Positions 47,791 through 56,231 of a DNA stretch of 64,000 nucleotides are shown one piece after another. The stretch lies in NCBI RefSeq assembly GCF_021353235.1, contig NZ_JAJTWT010000003.1, positions 434,001 to 498,000 of the forward strand, written 5' to 3'. Both the position numbers and the translations under genes were made by a program. Under the pieces are notes generated by a model, which saw only the letters and a program-made list of their open reading frames with translations, made no database searches and was not told where the DNA came from. How positions within the stretch are numbered: the first letter of the stretch is position 1; each line of letters begins with the position of its first letter. The DNA comes from Pelomonas caseinilytica. GTDB lineage: Bacteria; Pseudomonadota; Gammaproteobacteria; Burkholderiales; Burkholderiaceae_C.

Positions 47791-49029
47791 ATGCCCATCG
47801 AGATGATCGAAGAGTTTGACCAAGGCACCCAAATCAAGGTGATCGGGGTCGGTGGTGGCGGCGGCAACGCCGTTGACCACATGATCGCCCAGGGCGTTCA
47901 AGGCGTTGAATTCATCTGCGCGAATACCGACGCGCAGGCGCTGAACCGCTCCAAGGCCGACCAATTGCTGCAACTCGGCTCCACGGGTCTCGGCGCCGGT
48001 GCCAAACCCGAAATGGGCCGCGCCGCCGCCGAGGAAGCCGAATCCCGCATCCGCGAATCCATCGCCGGCGCCAATATGCTGTTCATCACCGCCGGCATGG
48101 GCGGTGGCACCGGCACGGGTGCGGCGCCGGTGATCGCGCGCGTCGCCAAGGACATGGGCATCCTCACGGTCGGCGTCGTCACCAAGCCCTTCGAGTTCGA
48201 AGGCGGCCGGCGCGCCAAGGCGGCCGATGCCGGCCTGGCCGAACTCGAGGCCAATGTCGACTCCCTCATCGTCGTGCTGAACGACAAGCTGCTCGACGTG
48301 CTGGGCGACGACGTCACGCAGGATCAGGCCTTCGCGCATGCCAATGACGTGCTGAAGAACGCCGTTGGCGGCATTTCCGACATCATCCACATCCCCGGCC
48401 TCGTCAACGTCGACTTCGAGGACGTGAAGACCGTGATGAGCGAGCCGGGCAAGGCCATGATGGGCACGGCCCAGGCCACCGGTCCTGACCGCGCCACCAA
48501 GGCCGCCGAGGCGGCGGTCGCCTGCCCGCTGCTGGAGGGCATCGACCTCTCCGGCGCCCGCGGCGTGCTGGTGCTGATCGCCGCGAGCCGCGCCAACTTC
48601 AAGCTCAGCGAGTCGCGCAACGCGATGAACGCCATCAAGCGCTATGCCTCCGAAGATGCCCACATCATCTACGGCACGGCCTACGACGAAAGCCTGGGCG
48701 ACGCCCTGCGTGTGACCGTCATCGCCACGGGCCTGACTGCCGGCCGCGCCCGCCAGCAGGCACCGCTGCAGGTGGTGCAGACCCAGCAGGTGGTGCGCAA
48801 CGGCACCGACGGCATGCCCGTGCTGACCCAGGCGGTGGCCATGGCCGCCCCGGCCGCCGCGCCGCAAGCCAACGTCGGCCTCGGCCTGGGCGACTTCGCC
48901 AACGCCAACGTGCCCAGTGTCTGGCGCCATGGCCGCTCGGGCAGCGCCGCCGCCAAGGTGGAGGCGCTGTCTTCCAACGGCATGGATGAGATCGAGATCC
49001 CGGCCTTCCTGCGCAAGCAGGCCGACTGA
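47791..49029 (+). CDS. ftsZ: Tubulin-like division GTPase FtsZ
   Basis: 412 residues. IKVIGVGGGGGNAVDHMI, the tubulin signature GGGTGTGAAP, and the T7 loop NVDFEDVKTVM are intact. A variable linker of about 70 residues leads to the conserved C-terminal peptide DEIEIPAFLRKQ that binds FtsA. ATG 47791 has an ideal AGGAGG seven bases upstream. An internal promoter in the gap before it is plausible but not identified. Confidence 0.98.
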   Translation: MPIEMIEEFDQGTQIKVIGVGGGGGNAVDHMIAQGVQGVEFICANTDAQALNRSKADQLLQLGSTGLGAGAKPEMGRAAAEEAESRIRESIAGANMLFITAGMGGGTGTGAAPVIARVAKDMGILTVGVVTKPFEFEGGRRAKAADAGLAELEANVDSLIVVLNDKLLDVLGDDVTQDQAFAHANDVLKNAVGGISDIIHIPGLVNVDFEDVKTVMSEPGKAMMGTAQATGPDRATKAAEAAVACPLLEGIDLSGARGVLVLIAASRANFKLSESRNAMNAIKRYASEDAHIIYGTAYDESLGDALRVTVIATGLTAGRARQQAPLQVVQTQQVVRNGTDGMPVLTQAVAMAAPAAAPQANVGLGLGDFANANVPSVWRHGRSGSAAAKVEALSSNGMDEIEIPAFLRKQAD

Positions 49030-49050
49030 ACGTCGCCGGCTGACAAGACA

Positions 49051-49077
49051 AAGGGCGAGCCTCGGGCTCGCCCTTTT
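49051..49077 (+). terminator. Rho-independent terminator of the dcw cluster
   Basis: AAGGGCGAGC and GCTCGCCCTT form a 10-bp stem over CTCGG, followed by further Ts, 21 bp after the ftsZ stop. It ends the cluster here, before lpxC. The stem also lies past the stop of the convergent exporter gene. Confidence 0.92.
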
Positions 49078-49095
49078 GCTTTCGAGGCCCGGGTT

Positions 49096-50280
49096 TCAGG
49101 CCGAGTGCGCACGACGCGCCGACACGGGCGGCGGCGCGGCCACCCAGGCCAGCAGGCCGCCGCCGGCCAGCACCAGCGCCAGCGCGGCCATGCGCTCGGT
49201 GGGCAGCGTGGCAGCCACCGTCGTCATCGCCGCGGCAGCGGCCATCTGCAGGAAACCCAGCAGGGCGGAAGCCTGGCCGGCCTGGGCCGCGAACGGCGTC
49301 AGCGCCAGGGCTGCGCCCGTGGGCGACACCAGGCCCATGCCGAACAGGAAGACGCAGGCCGCGGCGATGAAGCCATAGAGCCCGGCGGCGTTGCCCGTCA
49401 GCATCGCCACGCCGCCGGCCAGGGCCAGGGCCGCACCGGCCCGCAGCACGGCGGGGCCGCCCCAGCGCGCCGAGGCGCGCGGCGCGGCATGGCCGGCGGC
49501 GAAGACGACGAAGACCGAGGTGGCGAAGAACAGCCCGACCTGCAGCGCGGAGAAGCCGAAGCCTCGCGTCAGCACGAGAGGCGCCGTGCCGAAGAAGGCG
49601 AACAAGGCGCCCAGGATGGCCGCCGTCGCCAGCGCGGGCCGCAGGAAGCGCGCGTCCGCCAGCAGGCGGCCATAGCCCAGGGCGAGGTCGCGCGGCGGCT
49701 GATGGCGCCGGCGCTCGGCGGGCAGCGTCTCGCCGACGATGCCCGCATAGGCCGCGGCCACCGCCAGCCCGGAGAGCACCAGCACGGCGAACAGGGCGCG
49801 CCAGCCCCAGGCCGCCTGCACGAGGCCGCCAAGCAGCGGCGAAAGGCCGGGCGCCGCAGCCATGACCACCATGATGCGGCCGAGCAGGGCGGCAAGCGGT
49901 GCGCCTTCGAAGCGGTCGCGCGCCGCAGCACGCGCCAGCACGGAGGCAGCGGCGACGCCGGCCGCCTGCAGCCCGCGTCCGGCCAGCAGCAGCCGCAGGT
50001 CGCCGGCGACGGCGCAGACCAGGCTGCCCGCGATGAACACCAGCAGGCCGCCGAGCACCACGGGCCGGCGCCCCAGGCGGTCCGACAGCGGCCCGACGAC
50101 GAGCTGCGCCAACGCGAACACCGCCAGGAAGAGGCTGAGCACGGCTGTCATGGCGGTTTCGGTCGCGCCCATGGCGCGTGCCATGGCCGGCAGGGCGGGC
50201 AGCAGGATGTTGGTGGACAGCGTGGCCAGGGCGGACAGGGCCGCCAGCGTCAGCAGCCAGGGCCGCGGCGGGGCGCTCAC
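49096..50280 (-). CDS. Bcr/CflA-type MFS drug exporter
   Basis: 394 residues, 12 membrane helices, with STNILLPALPAMARAMGAT in helix 1 and motif A GPLSDRLGRRPVVLGGLLVF between helices 2 and 3. Substrate unknown. Its start overlaps the hydrolase stop by four bases, so the two genes are co-translated. The pair is divergent from a TetR gene, the standard layout for repressor-controlled efflux. Confidence 0.87.
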   Translation of the reverse strand: MSAPPRPWLLTLAALSALATLSTNILLPALPAMARAMGATETAMTAVLSLFLAVFALAQLVVGPLSDRLGRRPVVLGGLLVFIAGSLVCAVAGDLRLLLAGRGLQAAGVAAASVLARAAARDRFEGAPLAALLGRIMVVMAAAPGLSPLLGGLVQAAWGWRALFAVLVLSGLAVAAAYAGIVGETLPAERRRHQPPRDLALGYGRLLADARFLRPALATAAILGALFAFFGTAPLVLTRGFGFSALQVGLFFATSVFVVFAAGHAAPRASARWGGPAVLRAGAALALAGGVAMLTGNAAGLYGFIAAACVFLFGMGLVSPTGAALALTPFAAQAGQASALLGFLQMAAAAAMTTVAATLPTERMAALALVLAGGGLLAWVAAPPPVSARRAHSA

Positions 50281-51086
50281 GGCGCGTCGCTCTCGGTGAT
50301 GAAGGCGACGCTGCGCGCGATGACGCCGGCATCGCTCAGCACGCGGCGATGGCCGAGGCCGCTGACGCGTTCGAGGCGGGAGCCGGGCCAGGCCGCGTGC
50401 AGAGCCTCCGAGGCGGCGAAGGGAACGGTGCGGTCCTCGGCGTCATGCACGATGAGGCCCGCATGGCGCAGGCCGTGCTGCAGCCGGTCCAGATCGACGT
50501 GGGCGATGCGCGTGCCGATGAAGCCCTCGACCCAGCCCGCGAAGGCGGCGGCGTCCGCCGGGCCGAGCCCGTGGGCGGCAGCCAGGCCCTTGACCATGGG
50601 CGTCAGCGACGACGGTCCGGCCAGGTGCACGCTGCGCCGCACCTGCAGCCCGTGGGCGAAGGCCAGCAGCGCCGCCGCCGAGCCCATGGAGTGGCCGATG
50701 ACGGCATGCACCGGGCCGGCCGCGGCCATCACCGCACGCAGCGCCCGGCCGGCGTGGACGACGCTGGCCGCGTGTCCGCTGGAGTCGCCATGGCCCGGCA
50801 GGTCGAACAGCGTCACCGAGAAGCCGGCCTCCACCAGCGGGCTGGCGAAACCCAGCAGATGGGCGCCGCGGCTGTTCCAGCCGTGCACGAGGACGACGCG
50901 CGGCCCCTGGCCCAGCGTCCAGCGGGCGAGCTTGAGGCCCTCGTGGCGCAGCGGCGGCTCGGCCGCATCGGCCAGCAGCGCCTTCTCCTGCGGGCTCAGC
51001 GGCACGCGCTCGGGGGTCGCGAAGGCGTGGCGGGCGGCGGCCAGGTGGCCATCGGCGAGGGCGGGCAGGGTGGCGGCGTCGGTCAT
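50277..51086 (-). CDS. Alpha/beta hydrolase
   Basis: 269 residues, alpha/beta-hydrolase fold. The oxyanion region is VVLVHGWNSRGAH, the nucleophile Ser lies in the elbow GHSMGSA, Asp in VHDAEDRTVP, and His in GLGHRRVL. Substrate unknown. Start ATG 51086 has GAGGAGATC upstream. First gene of a two-gene operon with the exporter and probably repressed by the divergent TetR protein (inference). Confidence 0.85.
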   Translation of the reverse strand: MTDAATLPALADGHLAAARHAFATPERVPLSPQEKALLADAAEPPLRHEGLKLARWTLGQGPRVVLVHGWNSRGAHLLGFASPLVEAGFSVTLFDLPGHGDSSGHAASVVHAGRALRAVMAAAGPVHAVIGHSMGSAAALLAFAHGLQVRRSVHLAGPSSLTPMVKGLAAAHGLGPADAAAFAGWVEGFIGTRIAHVDLDRLQHGLRHAGLIVHDAEDRTVPFAASEALHAAWPGSRLERVSGLGHRRVLSDAGVIARSVAFITESDAP

Positions 51087-51153
51087 GGCGATCTCCTCGT
51101 GGGGGCGAAAACGACGGTGTTCTGGAGCTTCATGACCGTCCTTCACTCGACTT

Positions 51154-51177
51154 ATTCATGTCGTTTGACATGAATAG
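51154..51177. promoter_or_regulatory. Perfect palindrome, probable TetR operator
   Basis: TATTCATGTC, four bases (GTTT), GACATGAATA: ten-bp perfect arms. It lies in the 175-bp region between the divergent hydrolase and TetR starts, where GC drops. Its size and symmetry fit a TetR-family dimer site. A weaker ATGT/ACAT repeat follows at 51184-51197. Confidence 0.8.
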
Positions 51178-51261
51178 CTTAAATGTCGGCCAACATATAA
51201 GATCCGTCAAGCCCCGGGTCGATGCCGACGCAGGGCCTTCCCATCCCTGAAGGAGACCGCC

Positions 51262-51822
51262 GTGAAGGTGAGCCGTGCCCAAGCCGAAGCCAATCGCGAG
51301 CGCATCCTCGACAGCGCCGCCCAGCTGTTCCGGGAGCGGGGCTTCGACGGCATCGGCCTGAACGAACTCATGCAGGCCGCCGGCCTGACGCGCGGCGGCT
51401 TCTACGGGCATTTCGAATCCAAGGACGACCTGGCCGCCCAGGCCTGCCGGCGGGCGATGCGGGACGGCCGTGAGCAGTGGAAGCGGCAGCCCGACCGCAG
51501 CCTCGCCGCCTGGGTCAAGGCCTATCTGTCCGAGACGCACCGTGACCGGCCGGGCGCTGGCTGCGGGCTGGCGGCGCTGGCCGGCGACGCCGCGCGCGGC
51601 GGGCCTGCGCTGCGCGAGGTTTTCGGCGAGGGCGTGGGCAACCTCGTCGCGGTGCTGCAGGAACAGATGCCCGCGGCCACGCCGCCCGAGCGCCGCGAGC
51701 AGGCGCTGGCCATGCTGTCGACCATGGTGGGCGCCTTGGTGCTGGCCCGCGCGGTGGGCGATGGGGGGCTGTCGCGCGAACTGCTGGACGCCGCCCGCAA
51801 GAACCTGCCCGCTGGCGGCTGA
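51262..51822 (+). CDS. TetR-family transcriptional regulator
   Basis: 186 residues. The N-terminal HTH runs from RERILDSAAQLFRERGFDGIGLNELMQAAGLTRGGFYGHFESKDDL, matching the TetR pattern closely. The C-terminal ligand domain (GCGLAALAGDAARGG) is of the subgroup seen near oxidoreductases and hydrolases. GTG start with AGGAGA upstream. It probably binds the palindrome at 51154-51177 and controls itself and the divergent operon. Confidence 0.9.
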   Translation: MKVSRAQAEANRERILDSAAQLFRERGFDGIGLNELMQAAGLTRGGFYGHFESKDDLAAQACRRAMRDGREQWKRQPDRSLAAWVKAYLSETHRDRPGAGCGLAALAGDAARGGPALREVFGEGVGNLVAVLQEQMPAATPPERREQALAMLSTMVGALVLARAVGDGGLSRELLDAARKNLPAGG

Positions 51823-51908
51823 GCGATCCTCGGCCCGGCAGCATGGGCCGGCGCCAACCCCTGTGGCATGCTCGCGCCCCATGTCGACACCTAGAAAGAA
51901 TCATAGGG

Positions 51909-53870
51909 ATGCTTGAGTTAGGCCCCAGGCTGCGTGGCTGGCTGCTGCTGCTGTGGATCGCGGCGGCGCTGCCCGCGTTCGCGCAACGGCTGCCGCAGCC
52001 GAGCACGCGCGCGCCTGGCGATGACTCCGCCCGTGTCGACCTCGCCGTCAGCGCCTGGTCGCGGGCCGACCTGGAATCCTGGTGGGCGGCACTGCGCCAG
52101 CACGGCATCACCGGCGGCGACCACCTGCCGCTGCCGCCCGGGCTGGTGCCACCCGAGGACGCCACCGCATGGCGGCCCGTCGCCATGCCGGACGTGCGGG
52201 CCCGTCCCGGCGCCGCCATGGTCACCGACACGCGCGGCTACGAGATGCGCTGGTACCGCGTCTACGTGCCGCCCGGCAGCGACGAACCCCAGGCCCTCTA
52301 CCTGCCGCGTCTGGTGACCCTGTCTGCCGCCGTGCTCGTGCGCACCGAGCAGGGCTGGCAGGTGCTGCTGGACAACCAGAACGCCGAGCGCGAGCAATGG
52401 GTGCAGCCCCTGTGGCTGCCACTGCCGGGCAATGCCACGGGGCTGGAACTCGTCGTCGCCCTGCCGGTGCCGGCGGGCAGCTACCACGCCGTCTCGCGCA
52501 TCTGGGTCGGCCCGCGCGACTCGCTGGAAAAGCGCTGGCTGTGGCGGGTGCGGGCGCAGACCGGGCTGCCGCAGGCCGTCAGCCTCACCCTCGTGGTGCT
52601 GGGCGTCTTCGCGGTGATGCTGTGGGTGCGCCGGCCCGACGAGGCCATCTACGGCCTCTTCGCCCTCGGCGCCGCGGCCTGGCTGGTGCGCAACCTGCAC
52701 TATTACGTCAGCCTGCCAGCCTCGCAGGCCGGGCAGGACTGGTTCTGGTGGGCCACCCACGCCTCCATGGGCTGGGTCATGCTGACGGCGCTGCTCTTCG
52801 TGCTGCGCTTTACCGAAAAGCGCGTGGTGTGGCTGGAGCGCTCGCTCATCGGCAGCGTGCTGCTGGTCAGCGTGGTCAGCATGCCGATGTGGCTTCGGCA
52901 GCTCGACATGGTCGTCCTGCAGTACGGCGTGACGGCGGCCATCGCCGGCCTGGGCACCGCGTGGGTCGGCTGGCTGGCCTGGAAAAGCCGCTGCACCGAG
53001 ATGCGCATCATGGCGCTGGCCCTGGCGATCGGGGTGGTCCTGGGCGCCCACGACCTGGCGGTGCTGGCCGGCTGGGCCTGGCCCGAGCATTTCTTCCTGA
53101 TGCCCGTCGCGACGCTGGTCGTCATGCTGAGCTTCCTGCATGCCATACAGCGCCGTTATGTCGGGACGGTCGAGCAGGTGCAGGCCCAGAACAGCCAGCT
53201 CCAGGAGGACCTGGACGAACAGATCTCCGTGCTGCAGGTGCAGAACGCGCAGCTGCGCGAGGCCGAGCGCCAGCAGGCCCTGCTGCTGGAGCGCCAGCGC
53301 ATCATGGCCGACATGCACGACGGCCTGGGCTCCTCGCTGCTGTCGGCCCTGGTGGCCGTGGAGCAGGGCAACATGTCCCACGAGAAGGTCGTCGAGGTGC
53401 TGCGCGAGTGCGTGGACGACCTGCGCCTGGTCATCGACTCGCTCGAGCCCGTCGGGCACGACCTCGTCTCGCTGCTGGCGACCATGCGCTACCGCCTGGG
53501 CAAGCGGCTGCAGACCGGCGGCCTCAAGCTCGAATGGGACGTGCAGGACCTGCCGCCCCTGGCGTGGCTGGAGCCGCCCGACGCCCTGCACGTGCTGCGG
53601 CTGATGCAGGAGGCGCTGAACAACGTGCTCAAGCATGCCGGCGCCAGCCGCGTGCGCCTGGTCACGCGCCACCATGGCAGCTACGTCGAGATCCGCGTCG
53701 AGGACGATGGCGCCGGCTTTGACCTGCAGACCATCCAGCACGGCCGCGGCTTGAAGAGCCAGATCAAGCGCGCCCAGCGCCTGGGCGGCAAGCTGCGCAT
53801 CGATTCCTCCCCGGGCATGGGCACGCGGCTGTCGCTGCGCTTGCCCGTGGAGAGGCGCGGCCAGGCCTGA
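51909..53870 (+). CDS. Orphan NarL-type sensor histidine kinase with seven membrane helices
   Basis: 653 residues. Signal sequence (WLLLLWIAAALPAFA), a periplasmic beta-rich domain to about residue 210, seven hydrophobic helices (about 230-420) in a 7TMR-DISM-like arrangement, a coiled coil (about 425-475), then HisKA_3 with RQRIMADMHDGLGSSLLSAL (phospho-His) and a HATPase with EALNNVLKHAGAS and EDDGAGFD. No response regulator gene is adjacent, which is unusual for this class. The AGGG ribosome site is only two bases before ATG. It sits between ftsZ and lpxC. Confidence 0.85.
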   Translation: MLELGPRLRGWLLLLWIAAALPAFAQRLPQPSTRAPGDDSARVDLAVSAWSRADLESWWAALRQHGITGGDHLPLPPGLVPPEDATAWRPVAMPDVRARPGAAMVTDTRGYEMRWYRVYVPPGSDEPQALYLPRLVTLSAAVLVRTEQGWQVLLDNQNAEREQWVQPLWLPLPGNATGLELVVALPVPAGSYHAVSRIWVGPRDSLEKRWLWRVRAQTGLPQAVSLTLVVLGVFAVMLWVRRPDEAIYGLFALGAAAWLVRNLHYYVSLPASQAGQDWFWWATHASMGWVMLTALLFVLRFTEKRVVWLERSLIGSVLLVSVVSMPMWLRQLDMVVLQYGVTAAIAGLGTAWVGWLAWKSRCTEMRIMALALAIGVVLGAHDLAVLAGWAWPEHFFLMPVATLVVMLSFLHAIQRRYVGTVEQVQAQNSQLQEDLDEQISVLQVQNAQLREAERQQALLLERQRIMADMHDGLGSSLLSALVAVEQGNMSHEKVVEVLRECVDDLRLVIDSLEPVGHDLVSLLATMRYRLGKRLQTGGLKLEWDVQDLPPLAWLEPPDALHVLRLMQEALNNVLKHAGASRVRLVTRHHGSYVEIRVEDDGAGFDLQTIQHGRGLKSQIKRAQRLGGKLRIDSSPGMGTRLSLRLPVERRGQA

Positions 53871-53888
53871 TCCGGGACAATCCCGGCC

Positions 53889-54824
53889 ATGGTCAAGCAA
53901 CGCACCCTGAAGTCGATCACGCGCGCCGTCGGCGTGGGCATCCACAGCGGCCAGAAGGTCGAGATGACGCTACGGCCCGCGCCGCCCGACACCGGCATCG
54001 TCTTCCGCCGCGTCGACCTCTGTCCGCCGGTGGACATTCCGGTCGGGGTCACCTCGGTCAGCGACACCCGCATGGCCACCACCATCAGCCCCGGTGGCGA
54101 CCCCGGCGCCCCGCGCGTGCAGACCATCGAGCACCTGCTGTCCGCCTGCGCGGGCCTCGGCCTGGACAACCTCGTCGTGGACATCAACGCCGACGAAGTG
54201 CCCGTGCTCGACGGCTCGGCCGCGAGCTTCGTCTTCCTGCTGCAGTCGGCCGGCATCGCCCTGCAGGACGCGCCCAAGCGCTTCCTGAAGGTGAACAAGC
54301 CCGTCGAGGTGAGGCAGGGCGAGGGCAAGAAGCTCATGTGGGCGCGGCTGGAGCCCCACCACGGCTACACGCTCAGCTTCGAGATCGAGTTCGACAACCC
54401 CGCCGTGGCGGCCACCGGCAGCCGCTTCGTCTTCGACATGGGTTCGGGCAAGTACAAGAAGGAGATCGCCCGCGCCCGCACCTTCGGCATGACGTCGGAC
54501 ATCGACCTGATGCGCTCGCGCGGGCTCACCCTGGGCGGCTCCATGGATAACGCCATCGTCGTGGACGACTACAAGGTGCTCAATGCCGAGGGGCTGCGCT
54601 ACGACGACGAGTTCGTCAAGCACAAGATCCTCGACGCCATCGGCGACATGCAGGTCGCCGGCATGCCGCTGCTGGCCGCCTACACGTCCTTCAAGGGCGG
54701 CCACGCGCTCAACAACAAGCTGCTGCGCGCCCTGCTGGCCGACCCCGAGGCCTACGAGGTCGTCACCTTCGGCGACGAGCGCGAGGCGCCCAAGGGCCTC
54801 GCCGAACTTGCGCCGGCCTGGTGA
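53889..54824 (+). CDS. lpxC: UDP-3-O-acyl-GlcNAc deacetylase (lipid A)
   Basis: 311 residues, the committed step of lipid A synthesis. Zinc ligands His82 in QTIEHLLSA, and His and Asp in [10 protein letters not shown]. The catalytic His is in GGHALNN and the general base Glu in TIEH. Length is standard. It often follows ftsZ directly; here 4.9 kb of other genes lie between. A promoter is presumably in the short gap after the kinase gene, but I cannot identify it. Confidence 0.97.
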   Translation: MVKQRTLKSITRAVGVGIHSGQKVEMTLRPAPPDTGIVFRRVDLCPPVDIPVGVTSVSDTRMATTISPGGDPGAPRVQTIEHLLSACAGLGLDNLVVDINADEVPVLDGSAASFVFLLQSAGIALQDAPKRFLKVNKPVEVRQGEGKKLMWARLEPHHGYTLSFEIEFDNPAVAATGSRFVFDMGSGKYKKEIARARTFGMTSDIDLMRSRGLTLGGSMDNAIVVDDYKVLNAEGLRYDDEFVKHKILDAIGDMQVAGMPLLAAYTSFKGGHALNNKLLRALLADPEAYEVVTFGDEREAPKGLAELAPAW

Positions 54825-54830
54825 GGCGCG

Positions 54831-55541
54831 ATGGCCTGGAGTGCCAGCCAGATCGATCGGCTCGGCGACCGGCTTCGCAACGCCGTCACCGAGGCTGACC
54901 TCCTCCTGCTGGATGACTACCGGAATTCATTCGCCGAGGCGAGTTCCCACGTCCTGACGGTACTGCGCAGGGACTTCCAACTGGAGCCGACGGCGCGGCC
55001 GGCCAAGTCCACGCGCGCCATCCTCGCCAAACTGGATCGCGAGGGAACGCGGCTGTCGACCATGCAGGACGTGGCCGGATGCCGTGTCGTCGTGCAAGAC
55101 CGCCGGCTTCAATGGGCGCATGCCCGGGCCTTGATGGACTGCTTCCCGGAGCATCGGCTGATCGATCGGCTGGCAAGGCCAAGCCACGGCTACCGGGCTC
55201 TTCATCTGGTCGTGAAACTGGATGGGCGCTGGGTGGAGATTCAGCTTCGCACCGAACTGCAGCACCTGTGGGCGCAGCTGTGCGAACAGATGGCGGATCG
55301 ACTGGGTGCTGACATCAAGTACGGCGGCGGCAGCCCGAAGCTGCGGCAGTTGCTCGACGGGCTCTCCGGTGCGGTCGACGTCATCGAGCGGCGAGAAGAG
55401 GATCCAAGCGCCATCGACGCGCAAAATACATCCCTCGCGCCGCAGCTATCCTCGTCGTTGATCGCGTTGAATCGACAGGGCCTGCGATCGCTTCTCGAAT
55501 CCCTCGGGCCATCCATCGACCTCGTCTTGAAGAACGAATGA
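54831..55541 (+). CDS. Small RelA/SpoT-domain protein (alarmone synthetase-like)
   Basis: 236 residues, with only a RelA/SpoT nucleotidyltransferase domain. Visible motifs are RPAKSTRAILAKL (substrate-binding basic segment), MQDVAGCRVVV (metal Asp), HGYRALHLVV (the G-loop Tyr and His) and EIQLRTELQHLWAQ (catalytic-region Glu and Gln). There is no hydrolase, TGS or ACT domain, so it resembles short synthetases including toxSAS toxins. Codon use is less GC-biased than its neighbours. It starts six bases after lpxC and overlaps the next gene by four bases. Confidence 0.8.
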   Translation: MAWSASQIDRLGDRLRNAVTEADLLLLDDYRNSFAEASSHVLTVLRRDFQLEPTARPAKSTRAILAKLDREGTRLSTMQDVAGCRVVVQDRRLQWAHARALMDCFPEHRLIDRLARPSHGYRALHLVVKLDGRWVEIQLRTELQHLWAQLCEQMADRLGADIKYGGGSPKLRQLLDGLSGAVDVIERREEDPSAIDAQNTSLAPQLSSSLIALNRQGLRSLLESLGPSIDLVLKNE

Positions 55542-55780
55542 TTTACCTGATCGATTACGACTGGAGAGCCGAGCGCCTGGTCAGCATGCAGGCCTTCGAT
55601 GACGGGTTGCGGACGCAAGCCGAAGCGGCGCGCCGGGCCCTCGAGGTCCGCCTGCTCAAGGAAAGCCGGGATCGGGAAGTCGTGCTGCTTGAGGCGCTGG
55701 ACGAGGCGGGCCTTCGCCGGACGCATGGCCGGTACTTCAAGTCGCTCGAAGAGTTGCTGGCCCAGGCGACCCACGGCTGA
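55538..55780 (+). CDS. Unknown 80-residue protein paired with the RelA/SpoT gene
   Basis: I do not recognise the family. It starts MIYLIDYDWRAERLV, has a helical, charged centre (EAARRALEVRLLKESRDREVV) and ends KSLEELLAQATHG. It has no membrane segment or signal. Overlap with the RelA/SpoT gene (ATGA) implies coupled synthesis. It could be an antitoxin, an allosteric partner or simply co-inherited cargo. Codon use resembles its partner rather than lpxC. Confidence 0.72.
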   Translation: MIYLIDYDWRAERLVSMQAFDDGLRTQAEAARRALEVRLLKESRDREVVLLEALDEAGLRRTHGRYFKSLEELLAQATHG

Positions 55781-55965
55781 TGCTCATCGCCCGCCTCCTC
55801 ATCGGCCTGCTGCTCTTTGCGGCCGTCGTCTGCTTCGCCTTCTCCATCGCCACCGGCCAGAAGCGCTGGCGGCGCATGGGCCTCATCATCATGAAGTGGA
55901 CGCTGCTCGCCGGCCTGGCCTTCTTCGCGGTGCTCATCCTGGAAAGGTTGGCGCTGCTGCTGTGA
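55780..55965 (+). CDS. Small two-helix membrane protein
   Basis: 61 residues. Two hydrophobic helices (IARLLIGLLLFAAVVCFAFSI and WTLLAGLAFFAVLILERL) are joined by a basic loop GQKRWRRMG. Start ATG overlaps the previous stop by one base. Similar small proteins occur near lpxC in related Burkholderiales (from memory, not checked), so it may have been lpxC-linked before the RelA/SpoT pair arrived. Function unknown. Confidence 0.65.
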   Translation: MLIARLLIGLLLFAAVVCFAFSIATGQKRWRRMGLIIMKWTLLAGLAFFAVLILERLALLL

Positions 55966-56160
55966 CGCCGTTCACGCCGCGCCGCCCCGCCCCCTCGGCT
56001 TGCGGGGATGGCAGGGCCGGGCGCGGCGCCCAGAATCTCCTCACGGTCGCCGATCCGAGTTGAGGCGGCCGAGCCCGAGAACACCAAGAGCCGGGCACCA
56101 CGCGCGGAGATGGCCGGGGGGCCGGGGAAGCGCCGTGGGTTGGATCGAGAATCCTTGGAC

Positions 56161-56196
56161 AAGGGCCGCTTCCGCGAGGACGCGGCCCTTTTTTTG
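56161..56196 (+). terminator. Rho-independent terminator
   Basis: AAGGGCCGC and GCGGCCCTT form a 9-bp stem with a 12-base loop, followed by seven Ts. It faces plus-strand transcripts but lies about 195 bp beyond the last plus-strand gene. The stretch 55966-56160 is GC-rich without a credible gene, so the transcript has either a long tail or a separate small RNA. Confidence 0.85.
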
Positions 56197-56231
56197 GCTG
56201 GGCCAGCCTGTCGGCAAGCTGTCGGCGCCGC

